Notes under the pieces: generated by a model | The model's database searches: none | The model's input: the letters and a program-made list of their open reading frames with translations, nothing else | Told to the model about the DNA's origin: nothing | Shown here: piece after piece, positions 25,422 through 33,300 of the stretch | Numbering within the stretch: position 1 is the first letter of the stretch | Layout: the number at the start of each line of letters is the position of its first letter | Source: Myxococcales bacterium | Lineage (GTDB): Bacteria; Myxococcota_A; Polyangia; Palsa-1104 | Assembly (NCBI GenBank): GCA_028287105.1 | Contig: JAQBQH010000030.1 | Span: 1 to 35,939, forward strand | Direction of reading: 5' to 3' | DNA: 35,939 nucleotides | Made by a program: the position numbers and the translations under genes

Positions 25422-25445
25422 GTCACGTATTCTATACTAGCCCTC
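25422..25445. promoter_or_regulatory. Overlapping divergent -10 boxes
   Basis: Within 24 bp between two start codons there are two -10 boxes on opposite strands. TAGAAT (25434-25429) plus seven bases leads to the lipoprotein ATG on the minus strand. TATACT (25433-25438) plus seven bases leads to the aminotransferase GTG on the plus strand. The two hexamers share two base pairs, so the promoters should compete for polymerase. Neither leaves room for an mRNA leader. Confidence 0.65.
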
Positions 25446-26603
25446 GTGTTCTCGTCGCGTCTGCCGCTCTCGCTCGCGCAAAACCGCATCAGCCTCGCCG
25501 CCGACGCGGCGCGCGCGCGCGGCCCGCTGCACGATCTCACCGAGTCGAATCCGACCGCGGTCGGTCTCGACCTGCCGGCCGAGCTGATCCTCTCGGCGCT
25601 GGCCGACCCGCGCGCGCTCGCCTACGAGCCGACGCCCAAGGGTCTGCCCGCCGCCCGCGACGCCGTCGCCGCCTACTACACACGCCACGGCCTGACCGTC
25701 GACCCGGCGCGCGTGACGCTCACGGCCTCGACGAGCGAAGCCTACGGCTGGCTCTTCAAGCTCCTCTGCGATCCCGGCGACGACGTCCTGGTCCCGACGC
25801 CGAGCTATCCGCTCTTCGACTATCTCGCCGCGCTCGAGAGCGTGCGCCCGGTCTCCTATCCGCTGCGCTATCACGGCGGCTGGTTCGTCGACATCGAGGA
25901 GGTCCGCCGCGCGCTGACCCCGCGCACGCGCGCCATCCTCGTCGTCAACCCGAACAACCCGACCGGCTCCTATCTCTCGCGCGACCAGGCCGCCGCGCTC
26001 GCCGCGCTCGCCGCCGAGCGGGGCCTCGCGCTCATCAGTGACGAGGTCTTCGCCGACTACGCCTACGCGCCCGACCCCGCGCGCGTGACGACGCTCGCCG
26101 GCGAGCGAGCCGCGCTCACCTTTTGCCTGAGCGGTCTGTCCAAGCCCTGCGGGCTGCCGCAGCTCAAGCTCGGCTGGATCCTCGTCGGTGGTCCCGACGC
26201 GCTCCGCGTCGAAGCCGAGGCGCGCCTCGAGCTCATCGCCGACACCTACCTCTCGGTCGCCGCGCCGGTGCAGCACGCCGCGCCCGCGCTCTTGCCGCTC
26301 GTCGACTCCGTCGGCGCCGCGATCCTGGCGCGCGTGCGGGACAACCGCCGCACCCTCGCCGCCGCGGTCGCCGGCAGCGCCGCGCAGCTCCTCGACGCCG
26401 AAGGCGGCTGGTCGGCCATCGTCCGCCTGCCGTCGACGGCGACCGAGGAGGAGTGGACGCTCGAGCTCATCGACGACGGCGTCCTCGTTCATCCCGGCTT
26501 CTTCTTCGACCTGCCGCCGACGTGCGTCGTCCTCAGCCTTTTGGTTCGTCCCACCACGCTGCAGCCGGCGGTTGCCGCTATACTGCGCCGATGCATGCGC
26601 TGA
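25446..26603 (+). CDS. PLP-dependent class I/II aminotransferase
   Basis: A 385-residue fold-type I aminotransferase of normal length. It has LTESNPT near the N-terminus, the cofactor-site region TLTASTSEAYGWLFKLL, the motif VVNPNNPTGSYLS (Asn of the PLP pocket), ISDEVFADY (Asp-Glu-x-Tyr region), and SGLSKPCGLPQLKLGW, where the Lys of SLSK is the Schiff-base residue. The substrate amino acid cannot be told. The GTG start is fixed by TATACT seven bases upstream. Its last 13 bp overlap the TRAP binding-protein gene, so the two genes may be functionally linked, for example uptake and transamination of a carboxylate. Confidence 0.85.
   Translation: MFSSRLPLSLAQNRISLAADAARARGPLHDLTESNPTAVGLDLPAELILSALADPRALAYEPTPKGLPAARDAVAAYYTRHGLTVDPARVTLTASTSEAYGWLFKLLCDPGDDVLVPTPSYPLFDYLAALESVRPVSYPLRYHGGWFVDIEEVRRALTPRTRAILVVNPNNPTGSYLSRDQAAALAALAAERGLALISDEVFADYAYAPDPARVTTLAGERAALTFCLSGLSKPCGLPQLKLGWILVGGPDALRVEAEARLELIADTYLSVAAPVQHAAPALLPLVDSVGAAILARVRDNRRTLAAAVAGSAAQLLDAEGGWSAIVRLPSTATEEEWTLELIDDGVLVHPGFFFDLPPTCVVLSLLVRPTTLQPAVAAILRRCMR
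26579..26584 (+). promoter_or_regulatory. Internal -10 box before the TRAP binding-protein gene
   Basis: TATACT lies in the last codons of the aminotransferase gene and ends six bases before the ATG at 26591. It would give a leaderless transcript of the TRAP gene. No -35 box is clear. Confidence 0.5.
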
Positions 26604-27556
26604 CCGCCTTCGCCATCGTCCTCAAGATCGCCACGCTCGCACCCGAAGGCTCGTCGTGGATGAAGCTGTTCCACCAGTGGCAGGGCCGCGTCGAGACCCG
26701 CTCCGAAGGTCGGGTGAAGGTGAAGTTCTACGCCGGCGGCGTGCAGGGCGACGAGCCCGAGGTCATTCGCAAGATGCGCCTCGGCCAGCTCTCGGGCGCC
26801 GCCATCACCGGCATCGGCCTGTCGAAGATCGATCCGCAGGTGCGCGCGCTCGAGGCCTCGCGCACCTACGAAGAGCTCGACCACGCGCGCGACCGTCTGG
26901 GCGAGATGCTGAAGAAGAAGTTCGACGAGAAGGGCTTCATCCTGCTCGGCTGGGGCGACGTCGGGCCCGTGCACGTCTTCTCGCAGGTGCCGATCCGCTC
27001 GCTCGACGATCTGCGCAAGACCAAGCTCTGGATGTTCGGCGACGACTCGATCACCAAGGATCTGTTCGCGGCGCTCGGGCTGCGCGGCGTGCCCATGGGC
27101 GTTCCCGAGGTGCTGCCGTCGCTCGCCACCGGCAGCATCGACGCCTTCTTCGGCTCGCCGCTCTCGACGGTGGCGCTGCAGTGGTCGGCGCACGCGAAGT
27201 ACGTCACCTCGGCGGTCATCGGCATGGCCACCGGCGCCACCGTGATCACGAAGAAGGCGTGGAGCGAGCTCTCCCCCGAAGATCAGAAGATGGTCATCGA
27301 GGAGGCGCGCACCATGGAGGTCGACGTCAAGAAGCAGGTGCGCGAGGACAACACCAAGGCGCTCGAGAAGCTGGTCAAGCAGCTCGGGCTGCAGATCATC
27401 CCCACGCCGGTCGAGATGCAGCGCGAGGTCGCGCGCCGCGCCATGACCGTCGCCGACAAGGCGGGCGCGCAGTTCTCGAAGGAGTTCCAGGCCGAGGTGG
27501 CCAAGCTGCTCGAGGAGTACCGCAAGGCGCATCCCGGCGAGCTGCCGGCCAGGTAG
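26591..27556 (+). CDS. TRAP transporter substrate-binding protein (DctP family), orphan
   Basis: A 321-residue DctP-type periplasmic binding protein. The mature domain starts at residue 10 with VLKIATLAPEGSSWMK. RVKVKFYAGGVQGDEPEVIRKMRLGQLSGA follows, then KLWMFGDD, and the family's GSIDAFFGSPLSTVALQW block. The Arg that binds substrate carboxylate in this family could not be placed with certainty. The segment before the domain is only about ten residues (MHALTAFAIV), without the basic n-region of a signal peptide, so export is doubtful as annotated. No ATG, GTG or TTG just upstream repairs this. No DctQ or DctM gene is in the window. It overlaps the aminotransferase by 13 bp. Confidence 0.8.
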   Translation: MHALTAFAIVLKIATLAPEGSSWMKLFHQWQGRVETRSEGRVKVKFYAGGVQGDEPEVIRKMRLGQLSGAAITGIGLSKIDPQVRALEASRTYEELDHARDRLGEMLKKKFDEKGFILLGWGDVGPVHVFSQVPIRSLDDLRKTKLWMFGDDSITKDLFAALGLRGVPMGVPEVLPSLATGSIDAFFGSPLSTVALQWSAHAKYVTSAVIGMATGATVITKKAWSELSPEDQKMVIEEARTMEVDVKKQVREDNTKALEKLVKQLGLQIIPTPVEMQREVARRAMTVADKAGAQFSKEFQAEVAKLLEEYRKAHPGELPAR

Positions 27557-27629
27557 GGCCGCGCAGCTCTGCTGAAGCACAGGTAGGGCGAACGGCGACG
27601 CGTGAAGTGGGGGTAGGCGGGAGGTCGGA

Positions 27630-27782
27630 TCAGGCGGCGCGTTCGCGCTCGACCGGCTCGTCCGGCTCGATGCCGTCTTCGTAGAGCTCCTGCGCGGGAA
27701 GTCGTTCCGTCACCATGCCCACGTCCCACGGGTCTGGGTCGCTGATCACGCTGATGCCGGTGACGATGACTTTGTCGTTCAT
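27630..27782 (-). CDS. Small acidic protein, 50 residues
   Basis: A short ORF with a strong ribosome-binding site (GGAGG, eight bases before the ATG). The product starts MNDKVIVTGISVISDPDPWD and ends DGIEPDEPVERERAA. It is acidic at the C-terminus, has no membrane segment and no Cys. I do not recognise it. The size and acidic tail would suit a peptide precursor or a small regulator, but no modifying enzyme is adjacent. It lies 87 bp downstream of the glycosidase gene on the same strand. Confidence 0.55.
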   Translation of the reverse strand: MNDKVIVTGISVISDPDPWDVGMVTERLPAQELYEDGIEPDEPVERERAA

Positions 27783-27869
27783 TGCCCGATCCTCCGCCCG
27801 ACCCCTTTTGCACGGGCGGTGCCGATTCTCGGATCCGCGTCCCGTGCGGCTTTGCGCGATCAGGTGCGC

Positions 27870-29654
27870 TCAAACGGGGTGATTTGACCCCGGCAAGGAC
27901 GCACTCGATGGTGCCGGTTTCCCCTGGGGCGCGGGACTCCATCGTAGCGGTACGGATACCCCATGTAAGTGTGCGTCAGATAGACGTTTTTTCTGTATGA
28001 GGAAAATTGCAAGCACGCTGACCAGGAGCACCAGCGGGGCTACGGGACCCGGCTCGCCGCGGTCTCGACGGTCATGTGCCGCGCCGGCCGCGGACATCGA
28101 GCAGCCACTACGGTTGCCACTCGCGGCATTGCGCGACCCGTCGTCGCCAGCCCCACCCCCGGCGCTGTTGCCTGCGGGGCCATCGCCTCCGGTCGCGCCA
28201 GCGTCGCTGACGTGGACGGTGCGGCGCAGCGTGTCACCGAACCAGGCCACGCCATCCTGCACCATGCGGACGGCCAGGACGTGGTCGCCATCGCGGTTGG
28301 GCGCGGTCACCGCGACCTGGAACGTCGTGTCGCTGCCGGGCGCGACGCTCGCGCCGAGGGCGACGCGTGCATCGACCGGCGACGTGGCGTAGCCCGGCGC
28401 CGCCGGTGTGAAGGCGAACGTGTTGGCCGCCGCCGCCGACGGACAGCCCGGCGCCGCGCCGAGTCGATGGAGGTCCGCCTCGCGCCAAGTGGCGCGACCA
28501 AGATTGCGCGCGGTGATCGTGATCGTGCGTGTCTCGCCGGGCGCCATCGACGCCGGTACGTCGTCGGCCGTGAAGGTCGCCGACAAGGGCGGGCGATAGT
28601 CGGCCGCCGCCGCGGTGAACGCCGCATACGCGGGGCGCCGATGGCTCTGATCGAGGCCGCCGTCGTCGAAGAGGCCGTAGCGGCCGCCGGGGAAATCCTG
28701 ATAGGTGAACCAGAACGCGGCGGCCACGCGCGGGTCGGCGTCGTAGGCGGCGTAGGCCGCGGTCAAGAGCTGCGCCTGCTGCGCCGCCGACACCTGATCG
28801 ATCGTCCAGCCGAACTCGGTCAGCCAGATGCGCTTCGCCGCCGCGCCGTCGTCGCGCGCCGCGACCGCCGCCCACACGCCGTCGAGGTTCGCGCGCGTCG
28901 CCGCCTGCACCGAGGCGGGCGTCGCGCCACCGCCCTGACCGACGTAGATGTGATACCCGATGCCGTCGAGCGGATAGCTGCCGACGTGCTCGTGCATCCA
29001 ATCCCAGGCCAATTGGTCGCGCCCGGCCGCGTAGACCTGGGCGAGATAGTCGGCCGCGTTGGTATCCTCCGACGAGAAGAGCGCGCCCGAAACGATGACG
29101 ACCTGCGCGCACGGGTCGGCGCCGCGCCCGTTATTGAACTTGGTATTCAAGTAGATCTCCTGCTGCATCTTGGCGAGGTAGTAGGGTGAGACCGCCGGCC
29201 GCATCGAGACCGCGTCGCGCCAGTTGTTCGGCTCGTTGAAGGTCTCGAAGACGCGCACGCGATCGCGGAAGTGATCGGCGATCTGGACGAAGGCGGCGGC
29301 GTAGCGCTGCACGAAGTCGTCGGAGTCGGGCTCGCCGCCGCCGGGCACCGACTCGGCGCCGATCTCGCCGTAGACCTGCACGCCGTGCGTCGTCAGCTCG
29401 TCGACGAGGCGATCGTAGGCGGCGAACCAGGTCAGCAGTTGCGGCCCCCGCGCGGTCGCGTCGTCGGGCGCGCTCCAGACGTCGAGCCGGAAGTTGACGC
29501 GCACCCACGCGGTGCCGGTGCCTTCGATGGCGCGCGCCGCCGCGAGCGCGCCCTCGACGTTGCCGCCGAACACCGACGGCCCCGAGAGGCCGACCTCCAC
29601 TGCCGACGCGGGGACTGCCACGAAGAGGACGAGAGCGAGGAAGCTCATACGCAT
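27870..29654 (-). CDS. Secreted glycosidase (clan-A-like) with NBR1-type Ig domain and MYXO-CTERM-like tail
   Basis: An exported enzyme of about 594 residues. The signal peptide is 1-18, ending ASA. A TIM-barrel glycosidase domain (about 20-355) has FETFNEPNNW with acid/base Glu141 and IWLTEFGW with nucleophile Glu280, the clan A arrangement. An NBR1-like Ig domain follows (about 358-482: SMAPGETRTITITARNLGRATW, later VRMVQDGVAWFGD). After a Gly/Ala linker comes GCS (about 516), a membrane helix APLVLLVSVLAIFLI, and KKR, which together resemble the MYXO-CTERM sorting tail. About 40 further residues follow KKR, which is unusual. The start at 29654 gives a proper signal peptide. The sugar substrate is unknown. 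Confidence 0.8.
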   Translation of the reverse strand: MRMSFLALVLFVAVPASAVEVGLSGPSVFGGNVEGALAAARAIEGTGTAWVRVNFRLDVWSAPDDATARGPQLLTWFAAYDRLVDELTTHGVQVYGEIGAESVPGGGEPDSDDFVQRYAAAFVQIADHFRDRVRVFETFNEPNNWRDAVSMRPAVSPYYLAKMQQEIYLNTKFNNGRGADPCAQVVIVSGALFSSEDTNAADYLAQVYAAGRDQLAWDWMHEHVGSYPLDGIGYHIYVGQGGGATPASVQAATRANLDGVWAAVAARDDGAAAKRIWLTEFGWTIDQVSAAQQAQLLTAAYAAYDADPRVAAAFWFTYQDFPGGRYGLFDDGGLDQSHRRPAYAAFTAAAADYRPPLSATFTADDVPASMAPGETRTITITARNLGRATWREADLHRLGAAPGCPSAAAANTFAFTPAAPGYATSPVDARVALGASVAPGSDTTFQVAVTAPNRDGDHVLAVRMVQDGVAWFGDTLRRTVHVSDAGATGGDGPAGNSAGGGAGDDGSRNAASGNRSGCSMSAAGAAHDRRDRGEPGPVAPLVLLVSVLAIFLIQKKRLSDAHLHGVSVPLRWSPAPQGKPAPSSASLPGSNHPV

Positions 29655-29727
29655 CGTCGAGCGTACCAAGCAGGATGGATGCCGTGCGTCTACGCGCCCG
29701 CACGTGCATGGTCTCGCGCAGTTGACT

Positions 29728-29753
29728 CCGTCGACAGCGGGAACAATCGACGG
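29728..29753. promoter_or_regulatory. Short inverted repeat in a divergent intergenic region
   Basis: CCGTCGA (29728-29734) and TCGACGG (29747-29753) are separated by 12 bp between the glycosidase and the small membrane protein genes. It could be an operator for either gene. The evidence is only the symmetry. Confidence 0.25.
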
Positions 29754-29802
29754 CACTGCGAACGTTGGGTTGCATACGCGCGCGGGAAGCGCACGCTAAT
29801 GA

Positions 29803-29808
29803 TAGGGT
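29803..29808 (+). promoter_or_regulatory. Possible leaderless -10 box of the anchored protein gene
   Basis: TAGGGT fits the loose TANNNT pattern and ends six bases before the ATG at 29815. It matches TATAAT at only three positions, so confidence rests on the repeated spacing. Confidence 0.3.
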
Positions 29809-29814
29809 GACCCC

Positions 29815-30201
29815 ATGAAAATCGGACCGCGTTTCAAGATCGTTCTGGCCCTCCTCGCGGTCGTCATGCTGTTGGCGGCGTGGCAGGGGCTTCGCTTCTG
29901 GTGGTATCACGGCTACTCGCAGGGCGAGCGCACGGGCATCGTGCGTAAGCTGTCGGTCAAGGGCACGCCGATCTGCCGCTACGCCGAGGGGGAGCTGGCG
30001 CTGGCAGGCGGGCAGATGGGACAGAACGTCGAGGTCTTCACGTTCAGCGTCGACAACTACTCAGACGCCAATCCGATCATGAAGCAGATGCGGGAAGCGG
30101 AGCGCGCCGGCTCCCGCGTGACGCTGCACTATCGTCAGGATCTGAAGTCGTGGTGGCGCTGCACGCCGCACGAATACTTCATCACGTCGGTAGAGAAGTA
30201 G
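29815..30201 (+). CDS. Small membrane-anchored protein
   Basis: A 128-residue protein with one N-terminal membrane helix (about 8-27) and a periplasmic domain. The domain starts YSQGERTGIVRKLSVKG and holds CRYAEGEL, VFTFSVDN and VTLHYRQDLKSWWRCTPHEYF. The YSxGxRxGxxxKxSxKG, EGEL and LHY pattern resembles a family of small proteins in Proteobacteria that databases often mislabel '6-phosphogluconate dehydrogenase'. No enzyme motif for that is present. Two Cys residues, one early and one late, could form a disulfide. Function is unknown. The last 20 bp overlap the convergent phosphoesterase gene. Confidence 0.7.
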   Translation: MKIGPRFKIVLALLAVVMLLAAWQGLRFWWYHGYSQGERTGIVRKLSVKGTPICRYAEGELALAGGQMGQNVEVFTFSVDNYSDANPIMKQMREAERAGSRVTLHYRQDLKSWWRCTPHEYFITSVEK

Positions 30202-31735
30202 GCGGCCCCGAGGGGTCGTCGGGCTCGTCCGCGTCGTCCGCCTGAATGGGCGGCGGCGGCGGGGTCGGATCGCGCGGCAGGCGGATGGCGGCGCGGAAGA
30301 TGCCGACCGTGTCGGCGTCGGCCCGCGGAGCGAAGTCGTAGCGCTCGAACTGCGGGCGCGCGTCGTGCGCCAGCTCGTCGCCCAGCGTCGACGACGGCGC
30401 GGCGAGCAGCACCGTCCCCGTCGGCAGCCGCAGCTGATAGGAGAGGTGGCGGTGGCCGTTGAGCACCGCGCGCACGCCCCAGCGGATGCAGAACTTCACC
30501 AGCGGCCGCGAGTCGCCGAGGACGGTGAACTTGGCGAAGAGCCGGGTCACGAACTTGGCCGACTGCTCCTCGCCGCGACGCACGAGGTGATGGTGCACGG
30601 CGACGAGCTTCAAGCGCTGCGGAAACTGGCGCGCCAGCTTGTCGAGCCGCTTGTACTGGCCGCGCCCGATGCGACCGATGGCGTTGAGCGCCGGATGGCG
30701 TGAGACGCGCGAGACCGAGTTGAGCACGAAGACGACCGAGTCGGCGTGCGCCATCGGGATGGCGACGGGAAAGAGCTCCATCAGGCGCGCGCGGGCGGAC
30801 TCGATCTTCTCCACGTAGTCGAAGAAGGCGCGGCGCTGCTTGAACCAGCGGCGGAGCGTCAAGGGCGGCACCGCCATCGTCGGCAGCTCGGCCACGAGGG
30901 GGCGCACCGCCTTCTCGGCCTCGGCCCAGGCCTCGGCGTAGTGGCGCGGCTCGCCGTCGATCCAGACCACGCCGTGGCGGCCGCCCATGGTGTCGGCGAA
31001 CGCCTCGCAGAACTTGAGCAGGTTCGCCAGCTGCACGATGCCGAAGCGATCGAGCCGCAGCGCGCGCTTGCGCACGATGTGGTCGACGAAGGCGATGTCG
31101 TGGTTGCCGGGGACGATGACCATCTTGTCGGCGATTTCGCGCTCCTCGACGGCGTCGAGGAAGTGGCGCCACGCGGCGGCGGTGCCGCGATCGGTGACGT
31201 CGCCGGTGACGAGGATGACGTCGGCGTCGTAGAGCGGCGGCGAATCGAGCACGCGATCGAGCTGGCGATTGCCGCCCGGATGTGGACGCTCGACCATGCG
31301 CACGAGGTCGGTCTCGGTGACGTGCAGATCCGACAGGTGAGCGACACGCAGCCCGCCCGATGGCGGCGCGTCGAGCCAGACCGGTGGCCGCCCGCCCATG
31401 CGCGCCAGGCGGCCGTAGTCGGTGAGCATGGCGGTCAGGATGCCGAGCCCGCCGAGGCGGCGGTAGAGATAGACCGAGAGCGAGGCGGCGATGAGGCAGA
31501 CCGAGAGCCACAGCGCGATCAAGAGCGCGAAGGCGAAGCCGTGCTGCTCCACCATGCCGAGCTTGCGCGCGTGATGGATGATGCGAATGACGCCGAAGAG
31601 CAGCGCCGCCGAGACGACGAACAGGCCGAGCTCCTTGCCGAGGTCGGGCAGCGACGACGACCAGCCGTCCGGGGGCGGCTCCTCCCACGGGTGGCGGCCG
31701 GGCAGCTCGTCGTGCGGTGCCGGCGTGTGGCTCAC
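30182..31735 (-). CDS. Membrane-associated calcineurin-like metallophosphoesterase
   Basis: A 517-residue protein with two N-terminal membrane helices (about 37-55 and 68-92), then a cytoplasm- or periplasm-facing metallophosphoesterase domain. Metal motifs run in order: HLSDLHVTETD, GDVTDRG, PGNHD, VAVHHH and LNGHRH. All expected metal ligands are present. The substrate is unknown. A Pro-rich C-terminal tail follows the domain. The GTG start has TAGGTT seven bases upstream. The gene diverges from the dienelactone hydrolase gene and converges on the small anchored protein. Confidence 0.85.
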   Translation of the reverse strand: MSHTPAPHDELPGRHPWEEPPPDGWSSSLPDLGKELGLFVVSAALLFGVIRIIHHARKLGMVEQHGFAFALLIALWLSVCLIAASLSVYLYRRLGGLGILTAMLTDYGRLARMGGRPPVWLDAPPSGGLRVAHLSDLHVTETDLVRMVERPHPGGNRQLDRVLDSPPLYDADVILVTGDVTDRGTAAAWRHFLDAVEEREIADKMVIVPGNHDIAFVDHIVRKRALRLDRFGIVQLANLLKFCEAFADTMGGRHGVVWIDGEPRHYAEAWAEAEKAVRPLVAELPTMAVPPLTLRRWFKQRRAFFDYVEKIESARARLMELFPVAIPMAHADSVVFVLNSVSRVSRHPALNAIGRIGRGQYKRLDKLARQFPQRLKLVAVHHHLVRRGEEQSAKFVTRLFAKFTVLGDSRPLVKFCIRWGVRAVLNGHRHLSYQLRLPTGTVLLAAPSSTLGDELAHDARPQFERYDFAPRADADTVGIFRAAIRLPRDPTPPPPPIQADDADEPDDPSGPPTSLPT

Positions 31736-31748
31736 ACGACAAAACCTA
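31736..31748 (-). promoter_or_regulatory. Leaderless-type -10 box of the phosphoesterase gene
   Basis: TAGGTT (31748-31743, minus strand), then seven bases, then GTG. There is no room for a ribosome-binding site. Confidence 0.4.
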
Positions 31749-31789
31749 ACACGCGCGTGCTAAGTTCGCCGCCCACGCGGAGGGAAACG

Positions 31790-32530
31790 ATGGGCAACGT
31801 GCGCACGGAAGAGGTCACGCTCGACGTCGATGGCGAGAAGATGCCGGTCTTCCTGGCGCTGCCGGAAGGGCAGGGACCGCGGCCGGCGGTGCTGGTGTTC
31901 GAAGAGATCTTCGGCGTCAACGCGCACATCCGCGACGTGACGAAGCGGCTGGCGGGCGAAGGCTACGTGGCGATCGCGCCCGACTATCACCATCGCGCCT
32001 GGGAGCCGGGCACGCAGCGCGGCTACACCGACGCGGACATGAAACGCGGCATGGAGCTGATTCCCAAGCTGACGCTCGAGGGGCTGACGGCGGACATCAA
32101 CGCCACCATCGGCTACGTCAAGACGCGTCCCGAGGCGGACGCGACCAAGCTCGGCGCCATCGGCTTCTGCATCGGCGGCCACATCGCCTATCTCGCGGCG
32201 GCGACGCAGCCGATCACGGCGACGGCGTCGTTCTACGGCGGCGGGATCGCCACCTTCGGACCGGGCGGCGGCCCCAAGACCGTCGAGCGGTCCAAGGACA
32301 TCAAGGGGCGCATCCTGTGCCTCTTCGGCAAGAACGATCCGATGATCACGCAGGACCAGGTGGCCACGATCAAGGCGGCGCTGGAAGCGGGCAAAGTGCG
32401 CCACGAGGTCGTGGTCTACGACGACGCCACGCACGGCTTCTTCTGCGATCAGCGCGGCTCCTACAACGCCAAGAGCGCGGCCGACGCGTGGGAGCGCGTC
32501 AAGAAGCTGTTCAAAGAGGAGCTGGGCTGA
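31790..32530 (+). CDS. Dienelactone hydrolase family protein
   Basis: A 246-residue alpha/beta hydrolase with the dienelactone hydrolase layout. It has FEEIFGVN with Glu39, GFCIGG with nucleophile Cys127, GKNDPM with Asp183 and DATHGFF with His215, a complete Cys-Asp-His triad. Family members open cyclic lactones in aromatic degradation, but many genomic copies have other ester substrates, and no catabolic partner genes are nearby. A good GGAGG lies eight bases before the ATG, with a possible TAAGTT -10 at 31760-31765. This gene therefore has a normal leader, unlike its divergent neighbour. Confidence 0.9.
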   Translation: MGNVRTEEVTLDVDGEKMPVFLALPEGQGPRPAVLVFEEIFGVNAHIRDVTKRLAGEGYVAIAPDYHHRAWEPGTQRGYTDADMKRGMELIPKLTLEGLTADINATIGYVKTRPEADATKLGAIGFCIGGHIAYLAAATQPITATASFYGGGIATFGPGGGPKTVERSKDIKGRILCLFGKNDPMITQDQVATIKAALEAGKVRHEVVVYDDATHGFFCDQRGSYNAKSAADAWERVKKLFKEELG

Positions 32531-32531
32531 G

Positions 32532-32963
32532 CTACGGCTTGGTGATCGATTTGACGGTGTCGCCGACGGTGGTCTCGTCGGCGCAGCGGGCGATGTCGGC
32601 GGTGGCGATGATGCCGACGACCGAGCGCTGCTCGTCGCAGACCAGTACGCGATGAACGCGATGAGTCTTCATGAGCTCCTCGACGTGCAGAAGGTCCGCG
32701 TCGGGAGAGCAGCTCACCACGTCGTCGGTCATGATGTCGTGCACGCTGACCACGAGGTTCGGGTCGCGCCCCTCGGCCACGACGCGCAGGACGATATCGC
32801 GATCGGTCAGGACGCCCACGATGCGGCGGGTGTCCTGGCTCTCGACGATGGGCACGATGCCGACGTCGCGCTGCTCCATGATGCGCGCCACTTCGATGAC
32901 GCTGTCGTCGGGCGTGCAGCACTCGGGCGTGGGCGTCATGAACTCGGTGACTTTGCGGGCCAT
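32532..32963 (-). CDS. Two-CBS-domain protein
   Basis: A 143-residue protein made of two CBS domains. The first is FMTPTPECCTPDDSVIEVARIMEQRDVGIVPIVE to LTDRDIVLR, the second DIMTDDVVSCSPDADLLHVEELM to VVGIIATADIAR. CBS pairs usually bind adenosyl nucleotides and regulate a partner. None is fused or adjacent here. I chose the ATG at 32963 because CBS proteins normally start a few residues before the first MT-P motif. In-frame starts at 32993 and 33008 would add a Ser/Arg-rich extension. The chosen start codon shares the palindrome CATG with the divergent gene. The gene converges on dienelactone hydrolase, 1 bp apart. Confidence 0.85.
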   Translation of the reverse strand: MARKVTEFMTPTPECCTPDDSVIEVARIMEQRDVGIVPIVESQDTRRIVGVLTDRDIVLRVVAEGRDPNLVVSVHDIMTDDVVSCSPDADLLHVEELMKTHRVHRVLVCDEQRSVVGIIATADIARCADETTVGDTVKSITKP

Positions 32964-33300
32964 GCCCTTGGATGATCGCAAACTGCGGGCCATCGTCGGG
33001 TTGGCCACGTTTCGATCGTTCCTTGGCGTGGCGCTGGCGGCGGCGCCATGGATCTCGGGCGCCGGTCTCGACGGCTATGGCGCCACGCAGCTCGGGGGCG
33101 GGGTGGCGATCGTCGCCATGGCGCCGATCATGCACCGTCGCGCGCGGCTGCGCTGGATACAGGGGGCACTGGCGCTGAGCGTCTTCTTTTTGCCCTTCGC
33201 GTTCGCCGACACCACCGACATCCAGATTTACGTGGCGGTGCTGATTGGAAAGTTACTTCTCATCAGCGCGATCGTCTCTCCCGACATTTTCCGTTCGTAG
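32962..33300 (+). CDS. Small hydrophobic membrane protein, SPW-repeat-like
   Basis: A 112-residue protein with about four membrane segments. FRSFLGVALAAAPWI and IQGALALSVFFLPF look like two related repeats, as in small SPW-repeat membrane proteins, whose function is unknown. The ATG overlaps the CBS start codon in the shared CATG. No promoter or ribosome-binding site is seen before it, so the true start may differ. The 3' end overlaps the CbiR-like gene by 48 bp. Confidence 0.6.
   Translation: MPLDDRKLRAIVGLATFRSFLGVALAAAPWISGAGLDGYGATQLGGGVAIVAMAPIMHRRARLRWIQGALALSVFFLPFAFADTTDIQIYVAVLIGKLLLISAIVSPDIFRS

Noticed and set aside
27875-27892. Hairpin CGGGGT-GATTTG-ACCCCG as a terminator
   Set aside because: No run of T follows on either strand, and it lies in the coding tail of the glycosidase. 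I could not support an intrinsic terminator.
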